Below, in pieces: positions 21,324 to 32,603 of a stretch of 64,000 bases of DNA. Both the position numbers and the translations under genes were made by a program. Source of the stretch: Rhynchopus sp. YZ270_cl-10 (taxonomy: Eukaryota > Euglenozoa > Diplonemea > Diplonemida > Diplonemidae). The number at the start of each line of letters is the position of its first letter. Position 1 is the stretch's first letter. Below the pieces are notes generated by a model that ran no database searches, was not told the DNA's origin, and worked only from the letters and a program-made list of their open reading frames with translations. The stretch spans positions 310,001 to 374,000 of the forward strand of contig OZ037922.1 in NCBI GenBank assembly GCA_964035575.1, given 5' to 3'.

Positions 21324-24300
21324 TTACCGTTTGACGGATTTCTCCTGGAGAATGTTGGTGAGGTTGATGTAGGTGGGGTGCTGGCGGAGGTGTGGGTATT
21401 TTTGAATGGAGGTGATGGCGTCACGGAGATTGCTTCCGGCGGAGTTTTGTGTGCGGTAGTGGAGGATGATGGAGCAGACGTAGCTCATGCGGGAGTCGTT
21501 GTTCGCACTGTCGTCGAAGTGTTCTGCGAGGAGCTTTGCCATCTTGGTGACGTACTCCGCCGGCATGTCGTTGTGTGCTGGGAAGCTTGGCGCCACTGTG
21601 GTCCATTCGACCAGGCATTTGAGGAGCTGCTCGCGCTGCTTGTCCCCACCCCCCATGATGGTCATGACACCTTCCGTCCACATCTGCTCGCTGTCGAGGC
21701 AGCGTTTCAGCATGCGCTTCCTCCCGAGCAGCTCGATTGTTGCGTCGATAGTCTCGCTCCTGAAGAAGAGAAGAATAGAGAAAAAAAAAGGGGGGCAGAG
21801 AGTTGCTGTGGACATACCCGGCCTTTTTGAACACTTCGCGTCCGTAGTTGATCAGGACCTGGAGTTCTGCTGTAGCCTTCTCGTGCCATTTTTGCATGGG
21901 TGGCTGTAGGTGGTGTTTTTTGAACGGGAAAAAATAAGGGGGAAAAAATAAGGGAAAAAAAACCAGCGTCAGTGCATACCCCATCCTCCTCCAGCTTGTT
22001 CATGCCGAGCTGCACCTCCTTTGCAATCTCTCCGCCCAGGCCGCTGATCATGGTGTCGGCCTTGGTGGTGAGCATGAGGGCGTGCTTGTTGAGGGTGTCG
22101 CTCTCGGTCTTGATGAGGAAGCGTGCGGTGTCTTCCAGGTAGCCCTGCAGGCTCTTCTCCATCGACTCTTCCAGGGTCTGTGGTGGTGGTGGTGTTTTGT
22201 TATTTTTGACAACTTTTGTTTTTATTTGTTCCTTGAATAGTGCAGTTTGCCACCCTTTTGTGCAAGCCCGAGCCTCACTAAAGTCATTCACACTGATACA
22301 TTGTTGACTATCTATGAAGCGGAGATAATGACAAAAACCCCCCCGTAGCTAACCCCCTCTTCGCATACCTTCTTGAGTGCCTCCTGTGTACCCTGTGCAA
22401 TGGGGCTTGGGAAGCCGACAGTGGTGACCATGTCCTTGAGACGGAGCAGGCCGGGCTCGCTGAGAAGGCTGTGGGTGACGCCCTCAAGGCCCTCGAAGAG
22501 CTTCTTGACCTCGCCCTCGCGCTTCTCGGCAGAGTCGGTCGCGACACGCTTCATCATGGCCTCCACCTCCTCCTGCAGCTTCTTCAGGCTTTGTGCTGTT
22601 GCCAGGTGAATGCTTCGCAGCTCTGTTTCGTCTTTCTGTGTGTGGGGTTCGATAAAAAGGAGTTCACACAGCGATGTCGTGGCACAAAAAAAAAAAAAAA
22701 AAAAGAGAAAAACATACCTGCGCGGACTCACGGATGACGCTGACAGCCTGCTCATTGGCACGCTTGAGGTGCTTCTGCACATCTGCTGCGGCAGCGCGGT
22801 GTGTCTCGTCGTTGCGCTTGAGTGTTTCGTCAAGACGTGTCAGACGTGCCATGGCGTCCTGCTGGAAGCGTGTCATCTCCTTGCATGTCTCGCCCACGGT
22901 GCCCATCGTTGCCTTGAGCTGGTGTTCGAAGTCCGTCGAGTGTGAGTTGCTACGCCGGCTGAGTGCCGCGTTGTCCTCCTTGAGCTTGCTGTTCTCGTCC
23001 TCCAACCGCCGGACCGTCTGCAGCAGCTCATCCACCGTGTACGACTTCTCGGTCCTCGTCGGCCGTGTCAGTTCGCCAAACCCAATGTCGTGCATGACGA
23101 GCCCTTCCGTACGACGTGCCGACACACGCACCCCGCCCTCCTCCGCCTTCGCTGCCACAGACACAAACCCGCCAAGCACCTTATCACAGTCAAACGACGC
23201 AATGTTGCGCACCACCTTGCCGTGCTTCTTCGTCGGCAGAAGGTGCATCACATACAACACATGCGCCGCAGCAACACAGTACACATCCCCTGTCGGCGCA
23301 AGCTCAAACAGCGTTGTCACCTCTGCCGACGGGATGGTGATGGACTGCGTTCTCCAGGCCTGCCACTTCGCGTCAGCACCGCTTTTCACATGGTACGTGG
23401 AGATAACAGTCTCCTTATCCACGGTGGAAAGGGCGAGGACGATGTGCGACTTCATCACGTTGGCCTCAACAACACCCTGTGCGAGACGGACGCGGCTGAC
23501 GTCATTGTTAGTGGTGAATCGGCACATGGTAGAATGGTCGGCAGTTTTCAAGGTGGTCACGCAGCCACCGTTCTGCAGCACAGCCAGGGCCTTGCCCTCG
23601 GGGGACAGCGAAATGTCCTTCGCGGACTCCATCACGGAGGTGATGTTCTCTGCTGTGACCTCGGTTGCCCAGTCCAGCGTAACATGTCCCTCCTCGAGGA
23701 AGGTGTGCTTCTCGAAGTTCACCGCATGCACGTGCCCGGACGCAAGCAGTATCGTCACGTGGTGCACCCCCTCCACGACTTCCGCCTCTATTTTGACCGC
23801 GCTGTTATCTCCCAGAGCAAGCTCGTACCGCTGTGTGCTGTTGCCTTCGCTGTCAATTTCGTAGAGGGCGAGACACGTGGTCTGGAGCTGTAGGGGGAAA
23901 GTGTGTGTGTGGGCTCATTTGAGATAAATGTGGTTGTGGGAAGGTTGTGGGGTTGTTTTTGCATACCACCCAGCAGAAACTCTCTTCGGTGTTTTTTGCA
24001 CTGCACAGATCGACAACAGAGGAGGACAGGGTGATGCAGCGGTTGACGCCGTACGGTGTGATTGTGCGCAGCTTCTCGCCGTGATCGACCACTGTGGTGT
24101 TATGTGATAACGCTATATAATATGGGACGTGCAAATCACGCCGCAAACAACACTTTACCAGACCCTACACCTATACCCCTCAACCTACCTGAGCCACCTT
24201 CTCACACAACAATGTGGCTTTGCACCAAATAACTTCCATGATTTTGCACCATAATGCTCCATTGGTCAAAAACACCAAAGCTTGAGACTGGAAAATCGAA

Positions 24301-24591
24301 AATGCCGAAAATTGGTGTTCCCGAGAGGGCCCATATTGACAGGTCCTTGACATGTCCCCGACAGTTGTTCGGTAACACCAAAAATTGATAAATCTATAAC
24401 CCCCGCTTCATACCGTGTGTGCCATTGAAAAAAAACTCATGCGAGCGCTTCACAATACCCGCACTCTTCAGCGACCCAAGCAGAATGGGCTGTGGGGGGC
24501 ATTTCTTCGGCTTGTCTATGAACGTAAAGTCTTCATCGCAGCCAGCCCGGGCGCAGTCTCCACGGTCTGCTGCTGGCACGGTAGCTACCAT
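21324..24591 (-). CDS. WD40-like/coiled-coil protein, EDC4 (Ge-1)-like candidate
   Basis: Seven exons, all in phase: 24591-24414, 24091-23967, 23887-22718, 22635-22369, 22177-21980, 21903-21818 and 21759-21324, giving 819 residues. Every intron starts GTATG and ends AG. Residues about 60-330 are beta-rich with blade-like phrases (GVHHVTILLASGHVHAVNFE, SAKDISLSPEGKALAVLQNG). About 385-420 is a coiled coil (TVRRLEDENSKLKEDNAALS). Long helical stretches follow, then a compact all-helical C-terminus. N-terminal propeller, coiled coil and helical C-terminal domain is the layout of EDC4/Ge-1, the mRNA-decapping scaffold of P-bodies. I infer that match from architecture only. Nup88-type nucleoporins are an alternative. 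Intron 1 (24092-24413) contains a family F element. Confidence 0.6.
24308..24386. mobile_element. Family F short inverted-repeat element inside an intron
   Basis: Ends AAAATTGGTGTT and AACACCAAAAATT are inverted. The interior holds CATATTGACAGGTCCTTGAC. It lies in intron 1 of the EDC4-like gene. Related copies are at 25559, 41453 and 53666. Confidence 0.65.
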
Positions 24592-24904
24592 CTTTTGGCG
24601 TGTCTTCTGGACTCTTTAGTCTCCTAAGGCCCGCACTGTGTGTGGGGGGGTGGGGTGGGGGGGTAACGGGCACCCTTCTCTTTGTGTGTTTCTCGCTGTG
24701 GAGATGTGCTCCGTTGGTGCTCCTGGAAGTGCTGGTGGTGGTGAAAGTGTTTACAAAGAAGGGAATAATTTGAAAATACGGATCGAAATCCAAATTAACC
24801 AGATTCTTTTGAACCGAAGGAGTCTAAGAAGAGGGGAGTTGAGGGGGGGGAGAGGGTAAAAGGGAAAAAGGTTGTTTGGGGATTTCTCTTTTTTTCCCAG
24901 AAAG

Positions 24905-25420
24905 CATAGGTTTCGAACGCGCGTTCGAAAATCGAAAACGCGCAAATCCAAAATCGGAAAACGCGCACATGAAAAAAAAAAAAAAAACGCGCGTTCGAAA
25001 AGCCGGACGCGCGTAAAAAAAAAGGGCGTTTTTTTTTTTTTTTTTCAAACGCGCGTTCGAAAAAGTGGTTTTTTCGAACGCGCGTTTGAAAAACTGGACG
25101 CGCGTTCGAAAAAACCACTTTTTCGACGCGCGTTCGAAAAACCTCCCCACGTAAACATGAGGCTTCCACTTTTTCGAACGCGCGTTTTTTTTTTTCGTTT
25201 TTCAAACGCGCGTTTTTTTTCTCGTTTTTTTCGAACGCGCGTTTTTTTTCGTTTTTCAAACGCGCGTTTTTTTTCCGTTTTTTTCAAACGCGCGTTTTTT
25301 TTTCGTTTTTTCCGAACGCGCGTTTTTTTTCTCGTTTTTTCCGAACGCGCGTTTTTTTTTTCGTTTTTCAAACGCGCACTCGAAAACGCCCTAAAAACGC
25401 GAACGCGCGTTCGAAACCTA
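24905..25420. repeat. Array of AACGCGCGTT palindromes with A/T spacers
   Basis: About 17 copies of ACGCGCGT, most set in TTCGAACGCGCGTTCGAA or half-versions of it, separated by poly-A or poly-T. From about 25171 to 25375 spacing is regular at roughly 29-33 bp. The segment 25058-25126 is itself one large palindrome with arms of about 28 bp and a ~12-bp centre. It lies 300-830 bp upstream of the start of the EDC4-like gene. The reading frames across it are by-products of the repeat. Confidence 0.93.
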
Positions 25421-25445
25421 TGAGAAAGGAAGTAGAAAAAAAAAT

Positions 25446-25482
25446 TGCCTCGAAATACAAAGCCCTCACAGTGTACCTCAAA
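25446..25482 (-). repeat. Family B repeat (short)
   Basis: CCTCGAAATACAAAGCCCTC followed by ACAGTGTACCTC. The CGTG of the loop is deleted. Confidence 0.7.
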
Positions 25483-25488
25483 AAAATG

Positions 25489-25527
25489 GTGTAAGATGAA
25501 CCGAAGCCTCTGCTTAGCCACCTTGAA
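25489..25527 (-). repeat. Family H hairpin repeat
   Basis: GTGTAAGATGAACCGAAGCC, then TCTGCTTAGCCACCTTGAAA. It directly follows a family B copy. Confidence 0.75.
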
Positions 25528-25558
25528 AAGGACGAGGAGAAGAAAAAAAAATGTGGGT

Positions 25559-25632
25559 GGTGCTTTCGGAAGTCGGTCAACGACCTGTCGGCGACCTGTC
25601 AATATATCGACCCCTCCCGGAGCACCAGTGGG
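25559..25632. mobile_element. Family F short inverted-repeat element
   Basis: TGGTGCTTTCGGAAGTCGGT at one end and CCTCCCGGAGCACCA at the other, with GACCTGTCGGCGACCTGTCA inside. It is in the opposite orientation to the copies at 41453 and 53666. Confidence 0.75.
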
Positions 25633-25808
25633 AGTGAAAAAAAAGGGGGTTTGATGCACACAAGCTTCTCTTTTAGCTCAGCCATCTTAAATCGAAATGT
25701 CGTCTGGATATTCTAAGGAAATCTCCAGTTTTTTTTTCCCCTCCCCCTCCCTCCCCCCCACATGCCGTATGATAACATTGGCATGTCGTTTAAAAAAAAA
25801 CTGTAGGT

Positions 25809-25887
25809 GTTGATGCAGGCACACCTCCAACTGACCCACTGTACGATGCCAGCCATCCGGATGAAAGCACAAAGTACCCTGCGGCCT
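25809..25887 (-). repeat. Family D dispersed repeat
   Basis: Best-preserved copy: TGATGCAGGCACACCTCCAA, CTGACCCACTGTACGATGCC, AGCCATCCGGATGAAAGCAC and AAAGTACCCTGCGGCC. CATCCGGATG is a perfect palindrome at its centre. Confidence 0.85.
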
Positions 25888-26066
25888 ACAACATAGATGT
25901 AAAAAGGAAAAAAATAGAGAAACGTTGTTCGGATGAACCTCTACACCGCTCCCATCTCCGCCAACAAGCAAAAAAAAAATTACGTAAGTAATTTTATAGT
26001 CCTTGAAAATCACCTCACAAATCCGATCTCAATATCTCAATTTCTCCACTCCGCCCTTTCCCCCCA

Positions 26067-27527
26067 TCAATCCGTCAGCAATCCACCCTCTGCATACCCC
26101 CCGGAGTGGTCCTCTGGGTCGTGGAAAGGGGAGATACCACCTTCTCCCCCGGTCCTTCCTTGCGAGGTAGGGCTGACGACGGGGCTTGGTACACATGCAC
26201 CTCGGAAGCCGTTCCCCCAACAGGCCGCGTCGCGTCTGGAGAAGATTAATATAATGAAAAGGAAGATTGCGGTAACTGCTGCAGCGACAGCTGCGATGTA
26301 CAGTGCTGTGACGGAGCGTCCCTTCTCTTCGTCTGCATGCACCCCGCAGGAGGCAACAGACGCTGCAACGTAGCGTTGTCCACGTACCCCACCCCACCAG
26401 CCTAATACCGCCGCTTGCATGGATACCCCTTCCACCTCGATCTCCTTCCACCCATCCATCAACCCAGCACAATGTGTTACACAAGTATGAAGAAACGCTC
26501 CTGAAGATGGCGCCGCAAATTTTGTCGTATTTTCCAATAAATTTTCGTAGTCGTTGATATAGCGTACAATGCGGGGGTCTGAAGCGAGACGTTCAACACA
26601 GTGCGCATCTTCATTGCATTCTGTGTATGCGGTGCTTTGAGTTGTGCATGATTCTGCAAGACGAATTTCATCTGTTTCAGGGAAATTTTCTGCTAATTTG
26701 CTGAAAAGCAAGCAATTTGCGGTGTATTGATCGAACGCAGAGTTTACAAGAAATACAGGGGATCGGATGTACCGGTAGGCAACCTCTGGGAGGAAGCATT
26801 GTGGCCCTTCTTTGCATTGCGGGTCGAGGTTTGCGGAGATGTTGGCGAGGATGCGGATGTTGTTGAGCTGCGCCGCAAATTTGCGCTCTCCATACACCGA
26901 AACGAAGTCTGGGAACAACCCGGACAGCACCAACGTTTTGAACGTCTTGAGATGCGCCAAATGCTTCCCTGCCCATTCCCCCGCAACATTGCTCTGCAAC
27001 ATCGCTGCCATCCCTCCACTACTGCATCCCGACAACAGCATCTCCTCTGCCTCCCCAAATGAATGCTTTGCCACCAATTCATTCAAAACTGCAGGAAGGA
27101 TTAAGGCGCCTTTGAAAAAGATGGTTTCGTTGCGCACATCAACCCCGACAGAACGATAGCCGGAGAACGAGGTACCATCGCAGGACCCGATCACCACTTT
27201 GTTGTAGTCGCAAAAAAGCGGGTTTTCTGTACAATCATTTGACAGAAAGCCTCCTCCGGGCATCGTGGACTCCCACCAATCCGCGCTTCCGGTGTGACTA
27301 TGCGCGGCGTTCAGACAGTCCATCTCCGTCAAACACCACCCACCTCCACCAAGATGAACGATCCACCCCTTCGCACCTACCTCAGAGAGGTAATACCCTG
27401 GTGAAGATCCGTCCAAGCAGACCGCCTCGCTGCCGTTGAGGCGGTGTAGTTCTAGCTCGGCGGAAACAAAATCTGTCAGAAGGGAGACAAAAAGGAAGAA
27501 GAGGAACACTGTCGAGGACTGCAACAT
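26067..27527 (-). CDS. Notum/pectin-acetylesterase-family secreted hydrolase
   Basis: A 486-residue single-exon protein. I chose the ATG at 27525-27527 because it begins a clear signal peptide (MLQSSTVFLFFLFVSLLTDF); the open frame extends further upstream without signal-like sequence. The body matches the pectinacetylesterase/Notum serine hydrolases. It has an oxyanion region VHLGGGGWCLTE, a nucleophile elbow LLSGCSSGGMAAML (Ser in GCSSGG), NSAFDQYTANC at the acid position, and LHTCVTHCAG, where the catalytic His is expected. Many Cys residues fit an extracellular fold. A hydrophobic helix near the C-terminus (YIAAVAAAVTAIFLFIILIF) followed by a short tail would tether it to a membrane, which differs from soluble PAEs. 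The substrate (polysaccharide acetyl ester or lipid-modified protein) cannot be told from sequence. Confidence 0.85.
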   Translation of the reverse strand: MLQSSTVFLFFLFVSLLTDFVSAELELHRLNGSEAVCLDGSSPGYYLSEVGAKGWIVHLGGGGWCLTEMDCLNAAHSHTGSADWWESTMPGGGFLSNDCTENPLFCDYNKVVIGSCDGTSFSGYRSVGVDVRNETIFFKGALILPAVLNELVAKHSFGEAEEMLLSGCSSGGMAAMLQSNVAGEWAGKHLAHLKTFKTLVLSGLFPDFVSVYGERKFAAQLNNIRILANISANLDPQCKEGPQCFLPEVAYRYIRSPVFLVNSAFDQYTANCLLFSKLAENFPETDEIRLAESCTTQSTAYTECNEDAHCVERLASDPRIVRYINDYENLLENTTKFAAPSSGAFLHTCVTHCAGLMDGWKEIEVEGVSMQAAVLGWWGGVRGQRYVAASVASCGVHADEEKGRSVTALYIAAVAAAVTAIFLFIILIFSRRDAACWGNGFRGACVPSPVVSPTSQGRTGGEGGISPFHDPEDHSGGYAEGGLLTD

Positions 27528-28274
27528 AGTGTTTTCTTTTGATTTTTTTTTGAAAGTCTTGTGTAGGGGTTTGAAAAAAAAATGAAGAAATTTAATGGCA
27601 TTTTTTTCAGGTTGAAATGGGGGGGAGAAGTCTTTCGGATTGGAAGGCTCTCGATATAAGGATGTACTATTTTTGTCTTCGAACGTCTTGTGTTGGTTGA
27701 AGTGGTTGAAGTGCTGCAGGGAGTGAGTCCCTGCAGAGCTGCTGCCGTTTTTTTTGATCACTAAGCTTGCAGAAGATGGATGCATCGTGTGGGACCCTAA
27801 AATTGATGCCCATTACTATCATGGAGGTTGAAAATAGTGGGAAGGGAAGGGTGCTTTGTTTTTTTCTTTGAAAAAAAAATTGCTTTTTGCCTACAAAGGA
27901 AGACATACACTCTGCCTGTATTTCTCACACTCCTTATCAAAGGCAAAAAAATTTTTGGGGGAAAAGTAATCCGCTTGTTTTTCTTGTTTTTCCTGAAATT
28001 GGTCGTGCCTCTCGCCTGCAGTGGTTCGACGCAAAAACAAAAAACAAAACGAAAAAAATGTCCCGTTTTTCGACGTTCCTCAAATTCGAGGTAAAGGTGG
28101 TTTGTATTCTAATGAGGGGTGTGAGGAGGTTGTGGGAGAAGAGGAAATCCTCTTTTGTACTTTTTTTTTTTGTAGTATCGACAAAACACCTCAATCAGAG
28201 GTAGGGTCCTGTACACAAAAAATAAAACAAAAAAAGCGTCACCCCGAAAAGGCTATCGTACTTTAAAAGATATA

Positions 28275-28376
28275 CAGTTGGGCAAGTAATATTGGCGACC
28301 AAAAAAAGTCGCCAATTGCAAGAAAACCCCCAAAATCCGCCAATATTATTTGGTCGCCAAGTTTCTTGTCCAACTG
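28275..28376. mobile_element. Tc1/mariner-type MITE
   Basis: A 102-bp element with ends CAGTTGGGCAAG and CTTGTCCAACTG, flanked on both sides by TA (28273-28274 and 28377-28378), the Tc1/mariner target duplication. An inner inverted pair, TTGGCGACCAAA and TTTGGTCGCCAA, extends the stem. No coding capacity. Confidence 0.85.
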
Positions 28377-29154
28377 TAGACGCAAAAAAAATAAAACAAA
28401 AACGTCCCTCAAACTTTCTAGAATGTAGCTTTTTTTCTAAAAATTTTTTTGCTCTGCTTTTTTTTTTGAACAGACCGAAGCAAATTCTCACACACCACTC
28501 TTTCCTTGCAAACAACAAAATACAAAACGAACCAAGAGGAAAACAATTCGGACCCAACAATGCAAAATCTTGAAAGGGTCCAAAAAAAGGGGTTCAGTTT
28601 TCGAATGAAAAATGCAATAAAGGATCATAACAGAGTGGGTGTGCGTTTTTTTTGTTGTTTGTTTTAATTATTCTTGAAATTCTGATGAACGGTTACAACC
28701 CACCACCCGATAAAAGTGGTCTCTACACGCATCCGTTGCTCAGCTATCTCTCGTTTTCGTGGAGGTGATCCCGCTACTTTATTTTTCTGTTTGGATTACT
28801 TCATAGAGAAACGGGTCTTTTTTTACGAACCTAAAAATCGCAAATAAAAAAGAAAAAAGGGGGGTTGTCAAAAGATGAACCACAATCACACATTCTGCAG
28901 TCACCTTGACAATCCATAAGGGGGTGAGGGGGAGGGGAGGGGAGAGATACTTTGAGTAACATGAGGGAGAAAAAGAAGGAAAAAAACAGAAATCAAACAA
29001 ATTTTTTGAGGCACAAATCTAATTTGGGAATAAAAAAATGGCAAACAAAAAACTGAGTTTTTTTAATGCAACCATTTTTGTCTCCCCGATCTACAGAAAA
29101 ACATCAATAAAAAACAATGGATATGGGGGGGTGTAGGGGACAAAAAGATAAGAT

Positions 29155-29203
29155 TAAAAAAGATGATTCCAAGCCTCTCTCAGTGCTTAATCACCTTAGC
29201 AAA
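29155..29203 (-). repeat. Family H hairpin repeat
   Basis: AAAGATGATTCCAAGCCTCT then CTCAGTGCTTAATCACCTTA. Stem preserved with a two-base loop insertion. Confidence 0.7.
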
Positions 29204-29314
29204 CCCGCCTTCCAAATAGCGCATGGTAGTCCATCCCAACAAACCTGCTATTTGGCGAGCAGGTCAAAAAAGTATTTTTTTTTTTTTCACAACAAAGCAA
29301 ATTAAATGGTAGTT

Positions 29315-29390
29315 GTTGATGCAGGCACACCTCCGACTGACACTGTACAATACTAGCCTTCCGAATAAAAGCACAAAGTACCCTACAGCC
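29315..29390 (-). repeat. Family D dispersed repeat
   Basis: TTGATGCAGGCACACCTCCG, CTGACACTGTACAATACTAG and AAAGCACAAAGTACCCTACA. Moderately diverged. Confidence 0.75.
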
Positions 29391-29489
29391 AACCGAAGGT
29401 GTAAAAAAGGAATTAAAAAAACCCCCTCTCTTGGTTCTATCCAAGACTGGATTTTTTACGCCTTTTTTTTTTGCTCCATCAAAATTAAA

Positions 29490-32400
29490 TCACTGTCTGT
29501 CGCGAGAGTCGACAAGGGAGACCACGGCGCGTTCCCTTCTCTTCTCGGATCTGCCCTCTTCAGCGTCTGCCTTGGGGGCCGACCTGTCGTAGTCGCGCTC
29601 ACGCGCGACAGGGGACTCCATCATGCCGTTGGAGGTGATGAACTGGGCGAGGGAGTCGGCGGCGCTGGGCACCTCCTGGACGGGGGAGGTTGCGTCCTCG
29701 GTGGTGGTGGGGGCCTCGGAGGAGGGTGAGACAGCAGCAGCAGGTGCGGCAGGTGCCTCCTGGGGCACAGGTGCAGGTGCCGCTGCAGGTGCCGCCTCGA
29801 CCTTCTCCTCCTCCTTCACAACAGCAGGCTTCGGCGCCCACTCAGCCCAGGTCGCGGCGATCTGTGGGTTGGGGGGGTGTTGAGAGGAAAAGTGTTGAGA
29901 TTAAATTTCGAGTTAATTCATATTCTAGGGGGAGAGAGTGTTGGACAGAGGTGGGCAAATCAGCGGCAATCACAAATTATGCTTCACAACACATTAGTGT
30001 TCAGGGTTAAAAAGCTCGTATAGTTTGTATGGTTTATTCATCATGTAAACAACATCCAAGAGACATGGATCAGTGTTGTCTCTTTCGCTGTTGTCTGGAC
30101 CCGAAAAAATCGCGACTGAAAACGCAGCTCAGGTGATTTGCAGCGATTTGTACAAATGACAATAAAAAACTTAAAATCAGCGGCAATCACAAATTACACT
30201 TTGTGTTCAGGGTTAAAAAGCTCGTATAGTTTGTATGGTTTATTCATCATGTAACCATGAATGGGTTCGCACACACAGCTCTTAAACAAAAGAAAACTAT
30301 TGAAGCTGAATGTGGCTCACAATGTGAACTAGAGGCAGGGTACACAAATCAGCGGCAATCACAAATTATGCTTCACAACACTTTGTGTTCAGGGTTAAAA
30401 AGCTCGTATGTTTGTATGGTTTATTCATCATGTAAACAACTGCCAAGAGACATGGATCAGTGTTGTCTCTTTCGCTGTTGTCTGGACCCGAAAAAATCGC
30501 GATTGAAAACGCAGCTCAGGTGATTTGCAGCGAGTTTAAAAAAAAAACAAATGACAAAAACCCCCCGAAGAGGAATAGCTGACAAAGAAACACAACTTAA
30601 AATCAGCGGCAATCACAAATTATGCTTCACAACACATTAGTGTTCAGGGTTAAAAAGCTCGTATGTTTGTATGGTTTATTCATCATGTAAACAGACTCAC
30701 AGAGACATGGATCAGTATTCTCTTTCGCTGTTGTCTGGACCCGAAAAAATCGCGACTGAAAACGCAGCTCAGGTGATTTGCAGCGAGTGAACGTAACGGT
30801 GAGACCCCAAAAAATTACCAAACCAAAAAAAGGGGGTGGCGGTGCAGATGCCTCTGTGGACGCAGGTACCGGGGGAGGAGAAAATGCAGTCAGCGGCAAT
30901 CACAAATTATGCTTCACAACACTTAGTGTTCAGGGTTAAAAAGCTCGTATAGTTTGTATGGTTTATTCATCATGTAAACAACCTCCAAGAGACATGGATC
31001 AGTGTTGTCTCTTTCGCTGTTGTCTGGACCCGAAAAAATCGCGATTGAAAACGCAGCTCAGGTGATTTGCAGCGATTTGTACAAATGACAATAAAAAACT
31101 TAAAATCAGCGGCAATCACAAATTATGCTTCACAACACATTAGTGTTCAGGGTTAAAAAGCTCGTATAGTTTGTATGGTTTATTCATCATGTAGAAAACG
31201 TTGAATTTTGCGGGAAAAGAGGATACTAAGATACGCCTTTACATACCCCTGCTCTGGCGAGCTTGCTGAGCTCCTCCAGCTTGTCCATGTGCATCTTGTT
31301 CTGCTCCGTCTGTAAGAAAAGGTTTGCACAGTGAATAAAGAAGAAAGTAATGTCATTACATACCAGCACCTTCATCACCAGCGGGAAGGCCTTCTTGTCG
31401 TCCTCGCTGTCGAAGTCGATCGACACGCAGTAGTCGCCCTTCTGCGCAGCCTCAACACCCTGGGGAATCGGGAGGGAGGCAACACCGCTGTTCAGGACTC
31501 TGTAGGGAGGGGAGTTTATTTTTGAACAATATAAAATGTAGAAATAATGACCACCTCGTTTTAGTTGGTACGCTACCCACGTCAAAATACGATGTAGGGG
31601 AATATAGGGAAACAGGGAATTTTACAAAACTTGGGGCAGGGGTGAGGCACATACTCCATGGCAACGTGGACAGCGCCGATCTTCTTGAAGGACACCTTGA
31701 AGAAGGCGTCCGTCTGCTCGCAGATGCGGATGGGCTCAGCGACCTCTCCGCACAGCTGCGCAAGCTTCTCCACAATCTGTGAGGTGTGAATTGAATGGGG
31801 AACTCTCACCTAAAAAGAATCATCAGTGACATACGTGGTGCATGTTCTGCGGGGAGCAGCCGGTCGGGACGTACAGCACCAACGGGACGACAGGGGGCAG
31901 GGCTGAGTCGTACAGCTTGTCCTGGAGGAAGGTGGTCAGGGTGCAGGTGGCCTGCTGGGGAGCCTGCGGCATCTGCTGCTGCATCTGGTGCGGCATCTGG
32001 GGCATGCCGTGCATGCCTGGGTGCATGCCCTGCATGGGGTGGCCCATCTGCTGCCCGCCCATCATCTGTGGCGGCATGCCCTGTGGCGGCATACCCGGGT
32101 GCTGCATCTGTATGCCAGGCTGCATGTGGGGCATGCCCTGCGGCTGGGGGATCTCGCACTTCTTCTCCTCCGCGTTCATCTTGCTGATGTCCTTAGGCTG
32201 CACAAGGGGGTCGCGGTTGGCCTGCTGCGGCTTCTGCTGCGGGGCGCCTGGCTGGGGTGCGCCGTGTGGGTGCTGCTGGGGCATACCCTGGGGCATGCCG
32301 TGTGGTCCCTGCATGTGTGGCGGCATTCCGGGCATCTGCTGGTGGTGTCCAGGGTGTCCAGGGTGGCCGGGCATCTGCTGCTGGGGCATACCCTGCATGC

Positions 32401-32570
32401 CGTGCTGCTGCTGCTGCTGCTGCTGGGGCATTCCGTGCTGTGGGGGCATGCCCGGCATTCCCGGCATTCCCTGCATGCCTGGGTGCTGCTGCTGGGGCGG
32501 CATTCCGTGCATGCCCTGTGGAGGCATACCAGGCATCTGCTGCTGGGGCATGCCGTGCTGGGGCATACCG

Positions 32571-32603
<33 letters not shown>

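Larger units (their letters stand above)
24592..26066. other. Intergenic region with palindrome array and dispersed repeats
   Basis: No gene seen. From left to right: a G-rich stretch, the CGCGCG array (24905-25420), families B, H, F and D, then the 3' flank of the Notum-like gene. Confidence 0.6.
27528..29489. other. Intergenic region with MITE and repeats
   Basis: No gene seen. It contains a TA-flanked inverted-repeat element (28275-28376), a family H copy and a family D copy. CTATCTCTCGTTTTCGTGG near 28744 also occurs in similar form near 5764. Confidence 0.55.

Noticed and set aside
24795-25659. ORFs of 100-200 codons across the CGCGCG array
   Set aside because: Composed only of repeats such as RTRVRKK or NARFF translated from the palindromes.
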